From: Teichococcus oryzae
GTDB taxonomy: Bacteria; Pseudomonadota; Alphaproteobacteria; Acetobacterales; Acetobacteraceae
Length of the DNA stretch: 48,242 nucleotides
Assembly: GCF_008386565.1 (NCBI RefSeq)
Contig: NZ_VUKA01000016.1
Location: forward strand, 1 to 48,242
Reading direction: 5' to 3'
A program made the position numbers and the translations under genes. This document shows positions 35,609 through 44,988 of the stretch, piece by piece. Every line of letters starts with the position of its first letter. Position 1 is the first letter of the stretch. The notes under the pieces were generated by a model that had not been told where the DNA came from, made no database searches, and was given only the letters and a program-made list of their open reading frames with translations.

Positions 35609-37762
35609 ATGCGCGAAAGCGTGCCACCCCATGCTGCGGCCCCAGTGCCTTTCCGCCAGTTCGGCCTGAGGCAGCTTCTGGCTTTCACCATGGGCGGCCT
35701 TGGCCTGGCGGCGACGCTGGCGACGGCGCTGGTTCTGGGCGCGCGGGCGGAACGGCACCTGCAGCAGGATATCGGCGCCGAGTTCAGCCTGGCGGCCGAA
35801 CGCCTGGCCGACCTTCTGGACCGCTCCCTGGCCGAGCGGATGCACGAGATCCAGTTGCTGGCCACACTGCCAATCATGCGGAACGCCGCGGCGCCCGAGG
35901 CCGAGCGCCGGCTGCTGCTGCAGGAGGTCCATGGCCGCCGGGGCGATTACGCCATCCTGATGCTGATCTCGCCGGAAGGGCGGGTGCTCACCAGCAGCAA
36001 CGGCCTGCTGGAAGGCTTGGCGGTGGCGGAGCGCGGCTATTTCCAGGCGGGCAGGCAAGGCCCGTTCCTGGGCGATCTGCGCGAAGCGGCCCTGCTGGCG
36101 CCGCAATTCAGCCAGCCGACGCGCATGCTCGATCTTGCCGCGCCAGTGCGCGACGCGGCGGGCGAGCTGGTCGGGGTCGTCGCCGCGCAGCTGTTATGGG
36201 GCTGGGCGGATTCGCTCGCGGGGGAGGCGCTGGCTCCGCTCCGGGCGCGCCGGCCAGACGTGACCGCCCTGCTGCTGTCCCGCGAGGGGCGCGCATTGCC
36301 CGGTCAGGGCTCGCGCGGGGATGGCGAGGACCAGGCCGGATTGGCTCCGGAGATCGCTGCCCGCGTGGCGGAGGGGTGGGCCGGCAGCGTCGTGGTGGGA
36401 ACCCGGTTGGTCGGGTTCGCGCCGGCACGCGGCCATCGTCACCTCGCCAGGTTGGGATGGGCGGTGCTGGTGCGCGGCGATGCGACGGCCGCCCTGGCGC
36501 GGGCGGGGGAGTTGCGGCGGCGCATCCTGGGGTGGGGCGCCGTGGCGGCGCTGCTGGCGGCCTTGCTGGGCTGGGCGGTGGCCGGCGCGGTGGCACGGCC
36601 GCTGCAGCGCTTGTCCAAGGCGGCGCTGCGGTTGCGCCGCGACGCCACCACCCCGATCCCGCGTGATGGCTGCATCCGGGAGATCGCCACCCTGGCGGAT
36701 TCCCTGATCAGCCTGATCACCACCCTGCGGGGCCGCGAACAGGAACTGGCCGATGGCGAGGCGCGCCTGCGTGCCGTGCTGGAACAGATGCCGGTGGGCG
36801 TCGTGCTGGTGCAGATGCCCACCGGGCTGCTTTGCTTCCGCAATGCCCGTGCCCTGGAGATCCTCGGCCGGCCACTGGAGCCCGACACGCCGCTGACGCT
36901 GCAAACCGCCTTCAGCGGGCTGAGGCGGGACGGGCTGCCTTATGAGGCGGACGACTTCCCGATCGCCCGCGCCCTGCGCCTCGGCGAAACCGTTGTGGCC
37001 GAGTCGATGCTTTACCGGCGCGGCGACGGCCAGTTGATCTCGCTGGAGATGAACGCGGCGCCGGTGCGTGGCACGGCCGGGCAGTCCCTGCTGGTGGTCT
37101 GCACCTTCGAGGACGTCACCGAGGCGCGCATGGCCGCCGAGCAAAGCCGGGTGCTGGCGCGGGAGGTGGACCACCGGGCCAAGAACGCGCTGGCGGTGGT
37201 GCAGGCCGCCCTGCGCATGACCCGTGCCGATACCCCCGAGGCCTTTGTCCATGCCGTCGAAGGCCGCGTATCCGCCCTGGCGCGCGCCCAGATCCGGCTG
37301 GCCGAGGAGGAATGGCGCGGCGTCAGCCTTCAGGCCCTGCTGGAAGGGGAGCTGACAGCCCTGCTCGGCGACAGGATCGACCGCTCGCTTGAAATGGAAG
37401 GGCCGTTGCTCGTGCTGAAGGTGGAGGCGGTTCAGCCCATCTCCATGATGGTGCATGAGCTGGCCAGCAACGCGGCGCGGCATGGCGCCCTGTCGTCGCC
37501 CGGCGGGCGGGTGACGCTGCGCTGGCACCAGGCGCATGATCCGGTGCGGGCCACGGAGGTGCTGCACCTGCACTGGACCGAGACGGATGGCCCGGCCCTC
37601 AGCGGCCCGCCCGCCCGGCGCGGCTTCGGCGCGCGGGTCATCGAGACCACCGCCCGGCAGCAACTCGGCGGCATGGTCCACTGGGAATGGCGCCAGGCCG
37701 GCTTGTGCTGCCAGCTGGTGGTGCCGATCCCCAGGCTGGTGGCCGAGGTCACCGCCGACTGA
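35609..37762 (+). CDS. HWE-family sensor histidine kinase with Cache-like sensor
   Basis: About 717 residues from the ATG at 35609; an ATG at 35501 with AGGA upstream gives 36 more residues. TM1 is LLAFTMGGLGLAATLATALV, followed by a periplasmic sensor region of about 250 residues with Cache-like AVAERGYFQAGRQGPFLG and LAAPVRDAAGELVGVVAAQL. TM2 (AVAALLAALLGWAVAGAVA) leads into HAMP, a PAS domain (LRAVLEQMPVGVVLVQMP), then an HWE-type transmitter with His522 in EVDHRAKNALAVVQAALRM, MVHELASNAARHGALS and GFGARVIETTARQQLGG. HWE kinases often act in general-stress or light responses. No response regulator lies next to it. Confidence 0.9.
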   Translation: MRESVPPHAAAPVPFRQFGLRQLLAFTMGGLGLAATLATALVLGARAERHLQQDIGAEFSLAAERLADLLDRSLAERMHEIQLLATLPIMRNAAAPEAERRLLLQEVHGRRGDYAILMLISPEGRVLTSSNGLLEGLAVAERGYFQAGRQGPFLGDLREAALLAPQFSQPTRMLDLAAPVRDAAGELVGVVAAQLLWGWADSLAGEALAPLRARRPDVTALLLSREGRALPGQGSRGDGEDQAGLAPEIAARVAEGWAGSVVVGTRLVGFAPARGHRHLARLGWAVLVRGDATAALARAGELRRRILGWGAVAALLAALLGWAVAGAVARPLQRLSKAALRLRRDATTPIPRDGCIREIATLADSLISLITTLRGREQELADGEARLRAVLEQMPVGVVLVQMPTGLLCFRNARALEILGRPLEPDTPLTLQTAFSGLRRDGLPYEADDFPIARALRLGETVVAESMLYRRGDGQLISLEMNAAPVRGTAGQSLLVVCTFEDVTEARMAAEQSRVLAREVDHRAKNALAVVQAALRMTRADTPEAFVHAVEGRVSALARAQIRLAEEEWRGVSLQALLEGELTALLGDRIDRSLEMEGPLLVLKVEAVQPISMMVHELASNAARHGALSSPGGRVTLRWHQAHDPVRATEVLHLHWTETDGPALSGPPARRGFGARVIETTARQQLGGMVHWEWRQAGLCCQLVVPIPRLVAEVTAD

Positions 37763-37849
37763 CCCCAGCTCGCACGGTTTCGGCCCTGCGGGCGATGGCC
37801 CTCCGCCCGGGCTGGGCTTAGCTTTCCGTTTGTGCCCGACGAATCGAAG

Positions 37850-39247
37850 ATGCCCGACCCGCGGCTGATGGCGGCCATCGTCGCCAGTGCCCTGTTCATG
37901 CAGAACCTGGACAGCACCGTGGTGGCGACCGCGCTGCCGGCCATGGCGCGTTCCCTGGGGGAAGACCCGCTTGTGATGGGGGTGGCGATCACCTCCTATC
38001 TGGTGGCGCTCACGGTGTTCATCCCGCTTTCCGGCTGGGTGGCGGACCGGTTCGGCGCCAAGCAGGTCTTTCTGGCGGCGATCGGCACCTTCACCCTGGC
38101 CTCGGCCTTGTGCGGCCTGTCCGGCAGCCTGCCGGAGATGGTGGCGGCGCGGGTCCTGCAGGGGCTCGGGGGGGCCATGATGGTGCCGGTCGGCCGGCTG
38201 CTGCTGTTGCGGCGCGTCCGCAAGGAAGAATTGCTGTCCGCCACCACCTGGCTGACCATGCCGGGATTGCTGGGGCCGCTGCTGGGGCCGCCGGTTGGCG
38301 GCTTGCTGACGGACCTGATCTCCTGGCGCGCCGTGTTCTGGATCAATGTGCCGGTGGGCCTTATCGGGATGCTGCTGGTGTGGCGCGTCATCCCGCCCTT
38401 GCCGGCCAGCCTGCCGCCCCCGCCTGACCTGCGCGGCCTGACCCTGGTGGGCGTGGCGCTGGCCTGCCTGATGTTCGCCTTCGAGACGCTGGGGCGGGGG
38501 CTGGTGCCGCCCTTCCTGGCCGAGGGCGTGCTGCTGGCCGGCATCGTCACGACGATCTGGGCGGTGCGGCATTGCCTCCGCGCGGCCAATCCGGCGCTGG
38601 ATTTCAGCCTTCTGAGCATTCCGGCCTTCCGCGCGCCGGTGGTGTCGGGCCTGGTGTTCCGCATCGGTGCCGGGGCGGTGCCTTTCCTGATCCCGCTGGC
38701 CCTGCAACTCGGCTTCGGCGCCAGCGCGGCGCAAAGCGGGATGGTCAGCTTCGCCACCGCCCTGGGCGCCTTCGCCATGAAGCCCATGGCCCGCTTCGCG
38801 CTGCGGCGCTTCGGCTTCCGCGATGTTCTGATCTGGAACGCGGTGCTGGCGGCGCTGACCATCGCGGCCTGCGGCGCCTTCCGGCCGGGCTGGCCGATGG
38901 CGGCGGTGTTCGTGGTGCTGCTGCTGGGCGGGCTGTGCCGGTCGCTGCACTTCACCACGCTGAACACCCTGGCCTATGCCGATGTGCCGCAGGAGAAGCT
39001 GTCCGCCGCGACCAGCCTGTACAGCACGGCGCAGCAATTGCCGCTGGCGCTGGGCGTGGCGGTGGCTTCGGCGACGCTGCAGCTCAGCGTGGCGCTGAAC
39101 GGCCGGGAGGTGGCGGCGATGCCGGATTTTACCGCCGGCTTCCTGATCGGGGCCCTGCTGACCCTGCTGGCCGCACCCCTGGCCATCAGCCTGCCGCGCG
39201 ACGCGGGGGAGGGGATCGTCGCTGGTGGCGGTGCCCGGCGGCGCTAG
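37850..39247 (+). CDS. MFS multidrug exporter, DHA2-like
   Basis: About 465 residues from the ATG at 37850; a GTG at 37832 gives six more. It is a polytopic inner-membrane protein of the drug:H+ antiporter-2 type. LFMQNLDSTVVATALPAMA is the family's TM1 motif with a membrane Asp, GWVADRFGAKQVFLAAIGTF is motif A, and LQGLGGAMMVPVGRLLLLRR follows. A run of Pro-rich residues (PPLPASLPPPPDL) marks the central loop. It lies downstream of the HWE kinase in the same direction, about 90 bases away; substrate unknown. Confidence 0.88.
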   Translation: MPDPRLMAAIVASALFMQNLDSTVVATALPAMARSLGEDPLVMGVAITSYLVALTVFIPLSGWVADRFGAKQVFLAAIGTFTLASALCGLSGSLPEMVAARVLQGLGGAMMVPVGRLLLLRRVRKEELLSATTWLTMPGLLGPLLGPPVGGLLTDLISWRAVFWINVPVGLIGMLLVWRVIPPLPASLPPPPDLRGLTLVGVALACLMFAFETLGRGLVPPFLAEGVLLAGIVTTIWAVRHCLRAANPALDFSLLSIPAFRAPVVSGLVFRIGAGAVPFLIPLALQLGFGASAAQSGMVSFATALGAFAMKPMARFALRRFGFRDVLIWNAVLAALTIAACGAFRPGWPMAAVFVVLLLGGLCRSLHFTTLNTLAYADVPQEKLSAATSLYSTAQQLPLALGVAVASATLQLSVALNGREVAAMPDFTAGFLIGALLTLLAAPLAISLPRDAGEGIVAGGGARRR

Positions 39248-39307
39248 CCCGGCAACCACCCTGATCGGGGGCCGTTACTGGAACGGATGACGAACAAGGA
39301 GGCTGCC

Positions 39308-39538
39308 ATGACCAAGGCTCCCGCGCCGGACACATCGGGTGACAAGGCCAGCAACACGGTGAAGGACCCGGAAAACTGGACCACTGGCGATGAAACCATG
39401 ACCGGCGCCCAGGCCAGCTACCTGCAAACCTTGTGCGAGGAGGCTGGCGAGGAATTCGACCCATCCCTCACCAAGGCCGAGGCCAGCCAGCGCATCGACG
39501 CGTTGCAGGCCAAGACGGGGCGCGGCCGCGATCACTGA
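39308..39538 (+). CDS. DUF3072 family small protein
   Basis: A 76-residue soluble protein with the DUF3072 core: NTVKDPENWTTGDETMTGAQ, ASYLQTLCEEAGEEFD, LTKAEASQRIDALQAKTGRG. AAGGAGG lies seven bases before the ATG at 39308, which is preferred over an upstream ATG at 39287. Function unknown; the C-terminal half looks like a short helical bundle of the SAP/Rho-N style, but that is an impression. Confidence 0.88.
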   Translation: MTKAPAPDTSGDKASNTVKDPENWTTGDETMTGAQASYLQTLCEEAGEEFDPSLTKAEASQRIDALQAKTGRGRDH

Positions 39539-39543
39539 CCGCC

Positions 39544-39559
39544 GGCCCGCCCTCGGGCC
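39544..39559. terminator. Hairpin between DUF3072 and RND genes
   Basis: GGCCCG-CCCT-CGGGCC, a 6-bp stem with a 4-base loop, sits in the 20-base gap of this convergent pair and touches the RND stop codon. No T tract. Probable shared terminator. Confidence 0.5.
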
Positions 39560-42500
39560 TACTCCGCCGGCTGGTGCTGCGCGGCGGGGGCGCGGCTGAG
39601 GCGCCGCGCCAGCCCCTCAAAGGCAAGGTAGAGCACCGGCGTCACGAACAGCGTCAGCGCCTGCGACACCGCGAGGCCGCCCACCACGGCGAGGCCGAGC
39701 GGTTGCCGCAGCTCGGCCGCGGCGCCCCAGCCGGCGGCGATCGGCACCGCGCCGGCGGCGGCGGCCAGGGTGGTCATCATGATGGGACGGAAGCGGATCA
39801 AGCTGGCTTCCCGCACCGCCGTCAGCGGGTCGTCGCCGGCGCGCTGGCGCACCAGCGCCACGTCCACCACCATGATGGCGTTCTTCTTCACCAGCCCGAT
39901 CAGCAGCAGCACGCCGATCACCGCGATCACGGAAAGATCCAGCCCGAACAGCCACAGCGTCGCCAGGGCGCCCAGCGCCGCGGGCGGCAGGCCGGACAGG
40001 ATGGTCAGCGGGTGCACCAGCGATTCGTAGAGCACGCCGAGCACCAGATACATGATGAGCACCGCCGCCAGCAGCAGCATGCCCTGCCCGGCCAGGGCTT
40101 CCTGAAAGATCTGCGCCGTTCCGGCATAGCCGGTGACGATGGTGGGCGGCAGGCCGAAATCGCGCTCCAGCGCGGCGATGGCGTTGGTGGCATCGCCCAG
40201 CGCCACGCCGGGGGCGGTGTTGAAGCCGATCGTCACGGCGGGAAGCTGGCCCTGATGCGCCACCGTCAGCGGGCCGACGCGGCGTTCCAGCGTGGCGATC
40301 CCGGCCAGCGGCACCAGCCGCCCGCCCGAGCCGCGCAGATAGATCTTGGCCAGCCCCGCCTCGTCCTGCTGGTCGCGCGGCAAGGCCTCCAGGATCACGG
40401 CATAGGAATCGGAGGCCCCGAAGATGGTGGAGATCTGGCGCGCGCCGAAGGCGGAGTAGAGCGCCTGCCGCACCTGGTCCACCGTGACGCCCACGGCCGC
40501 GGCCCTGTCCCGGTCCACATTCACCGACAGGATCGGCGCCGCCATCTGGAGGTCGGAGTTCACGTCCTGCAGTTCGGGCAGGCGCCTCAGCGCCTCCGTC
40601 ATGCGGTTGGACCAGTCATACAACTCGTCCGAGCGCAGCCCCTGCATGGTGTACTGATAGAGCGTGCGGGAGGAGCGGGCGCCGAAATTCAGGTTCTGGA
40701 TCGGGTTGAAGAACACCCGCATGCCCGGAATGCCTGAGGTCTGGCGGCGCAGCTCCTGGATGATCTCCTGGATCGGCGCGCGGTCCTTGCGCGGCTTCAG
40801 CTGCACGAACATGCGGCCCTGGTTCAGCGCCTGGCTGTTGCCGCCAATCCCGGCCGAGGAGTTCACCTGCACCACCGCCGGATGGCGCTGCACGATCTCG
40901 GCGACGCGGGCCTGCCGCACCACCATGTCGTCGAAGGAGGTGTCCTGCGGCCCCTCGGTCGAGACGCTGAGCAGGCCGGTGTCCTCCACCGGGAAGAAGC
41001 CCTTGGGGATGCTCACCGCCAGCCAGCCGGACAGGCCGATCGAGGCCAGGAAGACCAGCCACACGGCGGGGCGGAAGCGCAGCGCCTTGTCCAGCATCCA
41101 GCCATAGCCGCGTTCCACCGCCTGGAAACCGCGCTCCAGCGCCGCGTCGAAGCGGGAAGGCCTGCCATGCGCCGGCAGGCGGCTGGCCATCAGCGGCGTC
41201 AGGGTCAGGGACACGAAGCAGGACACGATCACCGCGAGCGAGACGGTGGCGGCGAAGGCGTTGAACACCCGGCCCACCACCCCGCCCATCAGCAGGATCG
41301 GGATGAACACCGCGATCAGCGACAGGGTGATGGAGATGATGGTGAAGCCGATCTCCTTGGCGCCGCGGATGGCGGCGGCCAGGGGGTGCATGCCTTCCTC
41401 CATGTGGCGGACGATGGCTTCCAGCATCACGATGGCGTCGTCCACCACCAGGCCCACCGCCAGGGTCAGGCCGAGCAGGGTGATGTTGTCGATGCCGTAG
41501 CCCAGCGCGTACATCAGCCCGAAGGTGCCGGCCAGCGAGATGGGCACGGCGATGCCGGGGATCAGCGTGGCGCTGACCTTGCGCAGGAACAGGAAGATCA
41601 CCAGCACCACCAGCCCCACCGCGATCATCAGGTGGTGCTGCACGTCGCCCACCGCTTCCCGGATCGAGGCGGAGCGGTCCAGCATCACGCCGATCTCGGC
41701 GCCGGGGGGAAGGGCGGCCTGCAGGCCGGGGAGCGCGGCCTTCACCGCATCCACCACATCCACCGTGTTGGCGTCGGGCTGGCGCTGCACGGCAAGGGTC
41801 AGGCCACGCTCCCCGTTCACCCAGGCGGCGATGCGGTTGTTTTCCACGCCGTCGATCACCGTCGCCACGTCCTGCACGCGGATCGGCGCGTTGTTGCGGC
41901 CGCCGATGATCAGGCGCCGGAACTGCTCGGCATCCTGGAGCTGGTCATTGGCGCGCAGCGTCAGCTGCTGGCGGGGGCCGTTCAGCGTGCCGACGGGCGT
42001 GTTGCTGTTGGCCGCCGCGATGGCCCGCTGCGCCTCGTCGAAGCCATAGCCCAGCGCTGCCACCCGGTCGGGGTCGAGCTGGATGCGGACCGCGTATTTC
42101 TGCTCGCCATAGGTGACCACCTGCGCCACGCCGGGGATGCGCGACAGGGCGGGCGCGATCAGCACCGCCGCCACCTCGTTGAGGCGGTAGAGCGGGACGT
42201 CGCCGCCCTTCAGGTTCAGCAGCACCACCGGCGCGTCGGCCGGGTTGGATTTGCGGAAGGAGGGCGGGTTGGTCATCTCCTGCGGCAGCCGCCGCTGCGC
42301 GCGGGAGATCGCCGCCTGCACATCCAGCGCCGCCGCGTCGATGCTGCGGCCCAGCACGAATTGCAGGGTGATGGAGGTTCGGCCTGTGCCGCTGGTGGAC
42401 GACATCTGGTCGATGCCGGCGATGGTGGAGAATTCTCGCTCCAATGGCAGGGCGACGGAGTTCGCCATGGTTTCCGGGCTGGCGCCCGGCAGGTCGGCGC

Positions 42501-42642
42501 TGACCGAGATCACCGGGAAATCCACCCGCGGCACCGCGGCCACGGGCAGTTGCAGATAGGCGATGATGCCCGCCACCACGGCGGCGACCGCCAGCAACCC
42601 GGTCATCACGGGGCGGCGGATGCAAAGCTCGGACAGGTGCAT
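39559..42642 (-). CDS. RND efflux pump inner-membrane subunit (HAE1/AcrB-like)
   Basis: A 1027-residue proton-driven trimeric pump. The start LCIRRPVMTGLLAVAAVVAG is typical of TM1; PVAAVPRVDFPVISV and the porter repeats follow. The proton-relay aspartates are in GLVVDDAIVMLEAIVRHMEEG-type TM4 (motif VDDAIVMLE). GIDNITLLGLTLAVGL and LIGLVKKNAIMVVDVAL mark the two half-transporters. The ATG at 42642 has CGGAAG upstream; it is 14 bases after the adaptor stop, so they form one operon. No outer-membrane channel gene follows, so a TolC-like protein from elsewhere is needed. Substrate unknown. Confidence 0.95.
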   Translation of the reverse strand: MHLSELCIRRPVMTGLLAVAAVVAGIIAYLQLPVAAVPRVDFPVISVSADLPGASPETMANSVALPLEREFSTIAGIDQMSSTSGTGRTSITLQFVLGRSIDAAALDVQAAISRAQRRLPQEMTNPPSFRKSNPADAPVVLLNLKGGDVPLYRLNEVAAVLIAPALSRIPGVAQVVTYGEQKYAVRIQLDPDRVAALGYGFDEAQRAIAAANSNTPVGTLNGPRQQLTLRANDQLQDAEQFRRLIIGGRNNAPIRVQDVATVIDGVENNRIAAWVNGERGLTLAVQRQPDANTVDVVDAVKAALPGLQAALPPGAEIGVMLDRSASIREAVGDVQHHLMIAVGLVVLVIFLFLRKVSATLIPGIAVPISLAGTFGLMYALGYGIDNITLLGLTLAVGLVVDDAIVMLEAIVRHMEEGMHPLAAAIRGAKEIGFTIISITLSLIAVFIPILLMGGVVGRVFNAFAATVSLAVIVSCFVSLTLTPLMASRLPAHGRPSRFDAALERGFQAVERGYGWMLDKALRFRPAVWLVFLASIGLSGWLAVSIPKGFFPVEDTGLLSVSTEGPQDTSFDDMVVRQARVAEIVQRHPAVVQVNSSAGIGGNSQALNQGRMFVQLKPRKDRAPIQEIIQELRRQTSGIPGMRVFFNPIQNLNFGARSSRTLYQYTMQGLRSDELYDWSNRMTEALRRLPELQDVNSDLQMAAPILSVNVDRDRAAAVGVTVDQVRQALYSAFGARQISTIFGASDSYAVILEALPRDQQDEAGLAKIYLRGSGGRLVPLAGIATLERRVGPLTVAHQGQLPAVTIGFNTAPGVALGDATNAIAALERDFGLPPTIVTGYAGTAQIFQEALAGQGMLLLAAVLIMYLVLGVLYESLVHPLTILSGLPPAALGALATLWLFGLDLSVIAVIGVLLLIGLVKKNAIMVVDVALVRQRAGDDPLTAVREASLIRFRPIMMTTLAAAAGAVPIAAGWGAAAELRQPLGLAVVGGLAVSQALTLFVTPVLYLAFEGLARRLSRAPAAQHQPAE

Positions 42643-42656
42643 GGCGGGCTTCCGGG

Positions 42657-43823
42657 TCAGCTTTGCGGGCGGGTGGCGGAACGCTCGGTGACGCGCGCGC
42701 CGTCGGACAGCAATTGTGCGCCCTCGATCACCACCTTGTCGCCTGCGGAAATCTCGGCCGCGAGCACGGCGCGCCCGGACACCACGCGTTGCAGCGCTAC
42801 GGCGCGGCGCCGGGCACGGCTTTCGCCATCCACCACGTAAACATAACGCTCACCGCCGGAGCCGGTCTGCACCGCCTGCACCGGCACCGACAGCGCATCC
42901 GGCTCGACCCGCGGCACCAGCACCACGTTGACATACTGGCCGGGCCAGAGGCTGTCCTCCGGATTGGAGAAGCGGGCCTTGAGCTGGATGGTGCCGGACG
43001 TGGGGTCCACCTGGCTGTCCACGAAGACCAGCCGGCCTTCCACCGGCGCCTTGCGGTCGCCGGGGGGATGCGCCGTCACCATGGGCTGCCCGGATTGCAT
43101 GGCCGCCTGGATTTCCGGCAGCCAGCGCTCCGGCACGGCGAACTGCACCTGGATGGGGTCGGTCTGGGTGATGGTGGCCAGTGGCGCGCTGTCGCCGGCG
43201 CGGACCAGATTGCCCTTGGTCGCCGGAATGGCGCCGAGCCGGCCATCGATCTCCGCCCGGATGATGGCGTAATCCAGGGTGATCCTGGTCTGGGCGATCT
43301 GCGCCTCGGTGGCGCGCACCGTGGCCTCGGCGGCGGCGGCATCGGCCTGCGCCTGCTCCAGGCGCTGCTGCGCCGCGAATCCCTCGCCGCGCAGGGAGGT
43401 GTAGCGCACCGCGTCCTGCCGCGCCCGGACCGCCTGGGCACGGTCCCGCGCCGCCTGGGCTTCCTGCTGGGCGAGTTGCGCCTCGGCCATCCGGGAATCG
43501 AGGGTGAACAACACGTCGCCGCGCTTCACGCGCTGGCCTTCCTGCACATGGACCTGCCGCATCTGCCCCTCGACGCGGCTGCGCACCGCAACCGTGGCCT
43601 CAGCCACCACATTGCCGTTGGCGGTGATCTCAAGGGGAACAGGGCCGCGTTCGGCCGGATGGGTGACCACGGGAAGGCCGGGGGGCTGCCCCGCCGGGGG
43701 GGCAGCGGATCGCTGCGCGGCCTGCCCTTGTGCAAGGGCGGGAGTTTCGGAAAGGGTGATGCCGCACAGCGCAGCGCTGAACGCGCCCGCCAGCAGCCAG
43801 GGATGCGAACGCGCAACAAGCAT
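42657..43823 (-). CDS. RND periplasmic adaptor (membrane fusion protein)
   Basis: About 388 residues from the ATG at 43823; a GTG at 43844 is an alternative. It has a cleavable-type signal (SHPWLLAGAFSAALCGITL, then ALAQ), a biotinyl-lipoyl-like domain (VEGQMRQVHVQEGQRVKRGD), an alpha-helical hairpin rich in Ala/Gln/Arg (AQLAQQEAQAARDRAQAVRA), a beta-barrel domain with LDYAIIRAEIDGRLGA, and a membrane-proximal end. It links the pump to an outer-membrane channel. It is the first gene of the operon. Confidence 0.93.
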   Translation of the reverse strand: MLVARSHPWLLAGAFSAALCGITLSETPALAQGQAAQRSAAPPAGQPPGLPVVTHPAERGPVPLEITANGNVVAEATVAVRSRVEGQMRQVHVQEGQRVKRGDVLFTLDSRMAEAQLAQQEAQAARDRAQAVRARQDAVRYTSLRGEGFAAQQRLEQAQADAAAAEATVRATEAQIAQTRITLDYAIIRAEIDGRLGAIPATKGNLVRAGDSAPLATITQTDPIQVQFAVPERWLPEIQAAMQSGQPMVTAHPPGDRKAPVEGRLVFVDSQVDPTSGTIQLKARFSNPEDSLWPGQYVNVVLVPRVEPDALSVPVQAVQTGSGGERYVYVVDGESRARRRAVALQRVVSGRAVLAAEISAGDKVVIEGAQLLSDGARVTERSATRPQS

Positions 43824-43852
43824 GGAGTCGCAATAAAGCGTCACGGCGTCAT

Positions 43853-43881
43853 AGGATAGACGTCGTTACGCTCCGTTACAA
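43853..43881 (-). promoter_or_regulatory. Candidate promoter with direct repeats for the RND operon
   Basis: Reading the minus strand, TTGTAA (43881-43876) and TATCCT (43858-43853) are separated by 17 bp, matching sigma70-type -35 and -10 elements at 4 of 6 bases each. GTAACG occurs twice between them, 10 bp apart, one DNA turn, so a regulator bound there would overlap the promoter. The initiation site would lie only a few bases before the adaptor start region. Confidence 0.5.
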
Positions 43882-43922
43882 TTCAGCATGAAGGGTAATT
43901 AGTGGTTCAGGAAACGGCAAAA

Positions 43923-43996
43923 CCGCGGATCATGCAGGCGATGAACCTGCATGCCGCGGTGCCGAACCTGACCGAGCCACTCCCCGAAGGGAGTGG
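43923..43996 (-). terminator. Two hairpins downstream of rpsU
   Basis: An 8-bp stem with a CGAA tetraloop (43977-43984 with 43989-43996) lies just after the rpsU stop. Further on, 43923-43938 pairs with 43946-43959 with a small bulge and a 7-base loop. Both are between two same-strand genes, so they probably separate rpsU transcription from the RND operon. Confidence 0.6.
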
Positions 43997-44003
43997 TGGC
44001 TGG

Positions 44004-44207
44004 TCAGAAGCCTTCGCGCTCCAGGCGCTTGCGCTCCACCTTGCGGGCGCGGCGCACGGCCTCCGCCGCCTCGCGGGCGCGGCGCTCCGACGGCTTCTCA
44101 TAGTGGCGGCGCAGCTTCATCTCGCGAAACACGCCTTCACGCTGCAGCTTCTTCTTCAGGGCCTTGAGGGCCTGATCGATATTATTGTCCCGAACGACGA
44201 CCTGCAC
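44004..44207 (-). CDS. rpsU: 30S ribosomal protein S21
   Basis: A 67-residue basic ribosomal protein, starting with GTG at 44207 ([20 protein letters not shown]), then [20 protein letters not shown] and an Arg/Lys-rich end. GAAGGAGAC precedes the GTG at the right distance and the family begins exactly here, so the in-frame sequence upstream is not coding. S21 assists mRNA binding during initiation. Confidence 0.96.
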   Translation of the reverse strand: MQVVVRDNNIDQALKALKKKLQREGVFREMKLRRHYEKPSERRAREAAEAVRRARKVERKRLEREGF

Positions 44208-44421
44208 GCTGTGCGGTCTCCTTCTTTCCAGTCGGCCTGGCGCGCCAGGTTGTGTGAAAACGAAAGCACGAAGCGCCGGACAAGCGCCGGTGCCTTCCTG
44301 CAAGGTCCGCGGCGTGTAGCACGGGTCCTGGAAGATACAAAGGCTTTCCCGGCGCCCTGGCGCATGCTCCACATCACAACCAATTCTTCTTGCATCGCGT
44401 TGCCCGCGGCGGAGGTACGGC

Positions 44422-44988
44422 ATGGCCATTCTGAAGATTGCCCGCATGGGTCACCCGGTGCTGCTTCGCGTGGCGGAACCGGTGCCCGATCCCCAGGCCC
44501 CCGAGATCCGGCGCCTGGTGCGCGACATGGCGGAAACCATGCTGGATGCCTCGGGACTCGGGCTGGCGGCGCCGCAGGTGCATGAGGCCCTGCGCATCTT
44601 TGTTTGGCGCAACGGCGCCAGCGTTGCGGCATTGATCAACCCCGAGTTGGAATTGCTCGGCCCGCCGGACCAGCGCGGCTGGGAAGGCTGCCTGTCGATT
44701 CCCGGGCTGCGCGGCAATGTGGAGCGCGCCCACCGTGTCGCCTTCCGCGGCACTGATATCGAGGGCCAGACCGTGGAAGGGGAGGCGGAGGGCTTGCTGG
44801 CCCGGGTCATGCAGCACGAATTCGACCATCTGAACGGCATTCTTTACCCGAGCCGCATGACCGACATGGGATTGTTCGGCTTCACCGACGAACTGGCGCG
44901 GGCCGCGCAGCAGGCCGAGGCCGCCCGGAGCGCCGAAGCCGAGGGCTCAGGCTCCGCGCAGCCGGATCATCATGGGGAACGGCGGTGA
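44422..44988 (+). CDS. def: Peptide deformylase
   Basis: A 188-residue metalloenzyme that removes the formyl group from nascent proteins. All three motifs are present: GLGLAAPQ (45-52), EGCLS with metal-ligand Cys90, and HEFDH with His132, Glu133 and His136. The C-terminus is an Ala/Glu-rich tail. It is not next to fmt here; instead it overlaps the COQ9-family gene (GTGA), and is divergent from rpsU. Confidence 0.96.
   Translation: MAILKIARMGHPVLLRVAEPVPDPQAPEIRRLVRDMAETMLDASGLGLAAPQVHEALRIFVWRNGASVAALINPELELLGPPDQRGWEGCLSIPGLRGNVERAHRVAFRGTDIEGQTVEGEAEGLLARVMQHEFDHLNGILYPSRMTDMGLFGFTDELARAAQQAEAARSAEAEGSGSAQPDHHGERR

Noticed and set aside
36194-39259. Minus-strand frame of 1021 codons opposite the HWE kinase and MFS gene
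   Set aside because: Arg/Gln/His/Gly-rich composition without motifs; both plus-strand genes are clear.
40882-42840. Plus-strand frame of 652 codons opposite the RND pump
   Set aside because: His/Arg/Gln-rich shadow; the pump on the minus strand has full family features.
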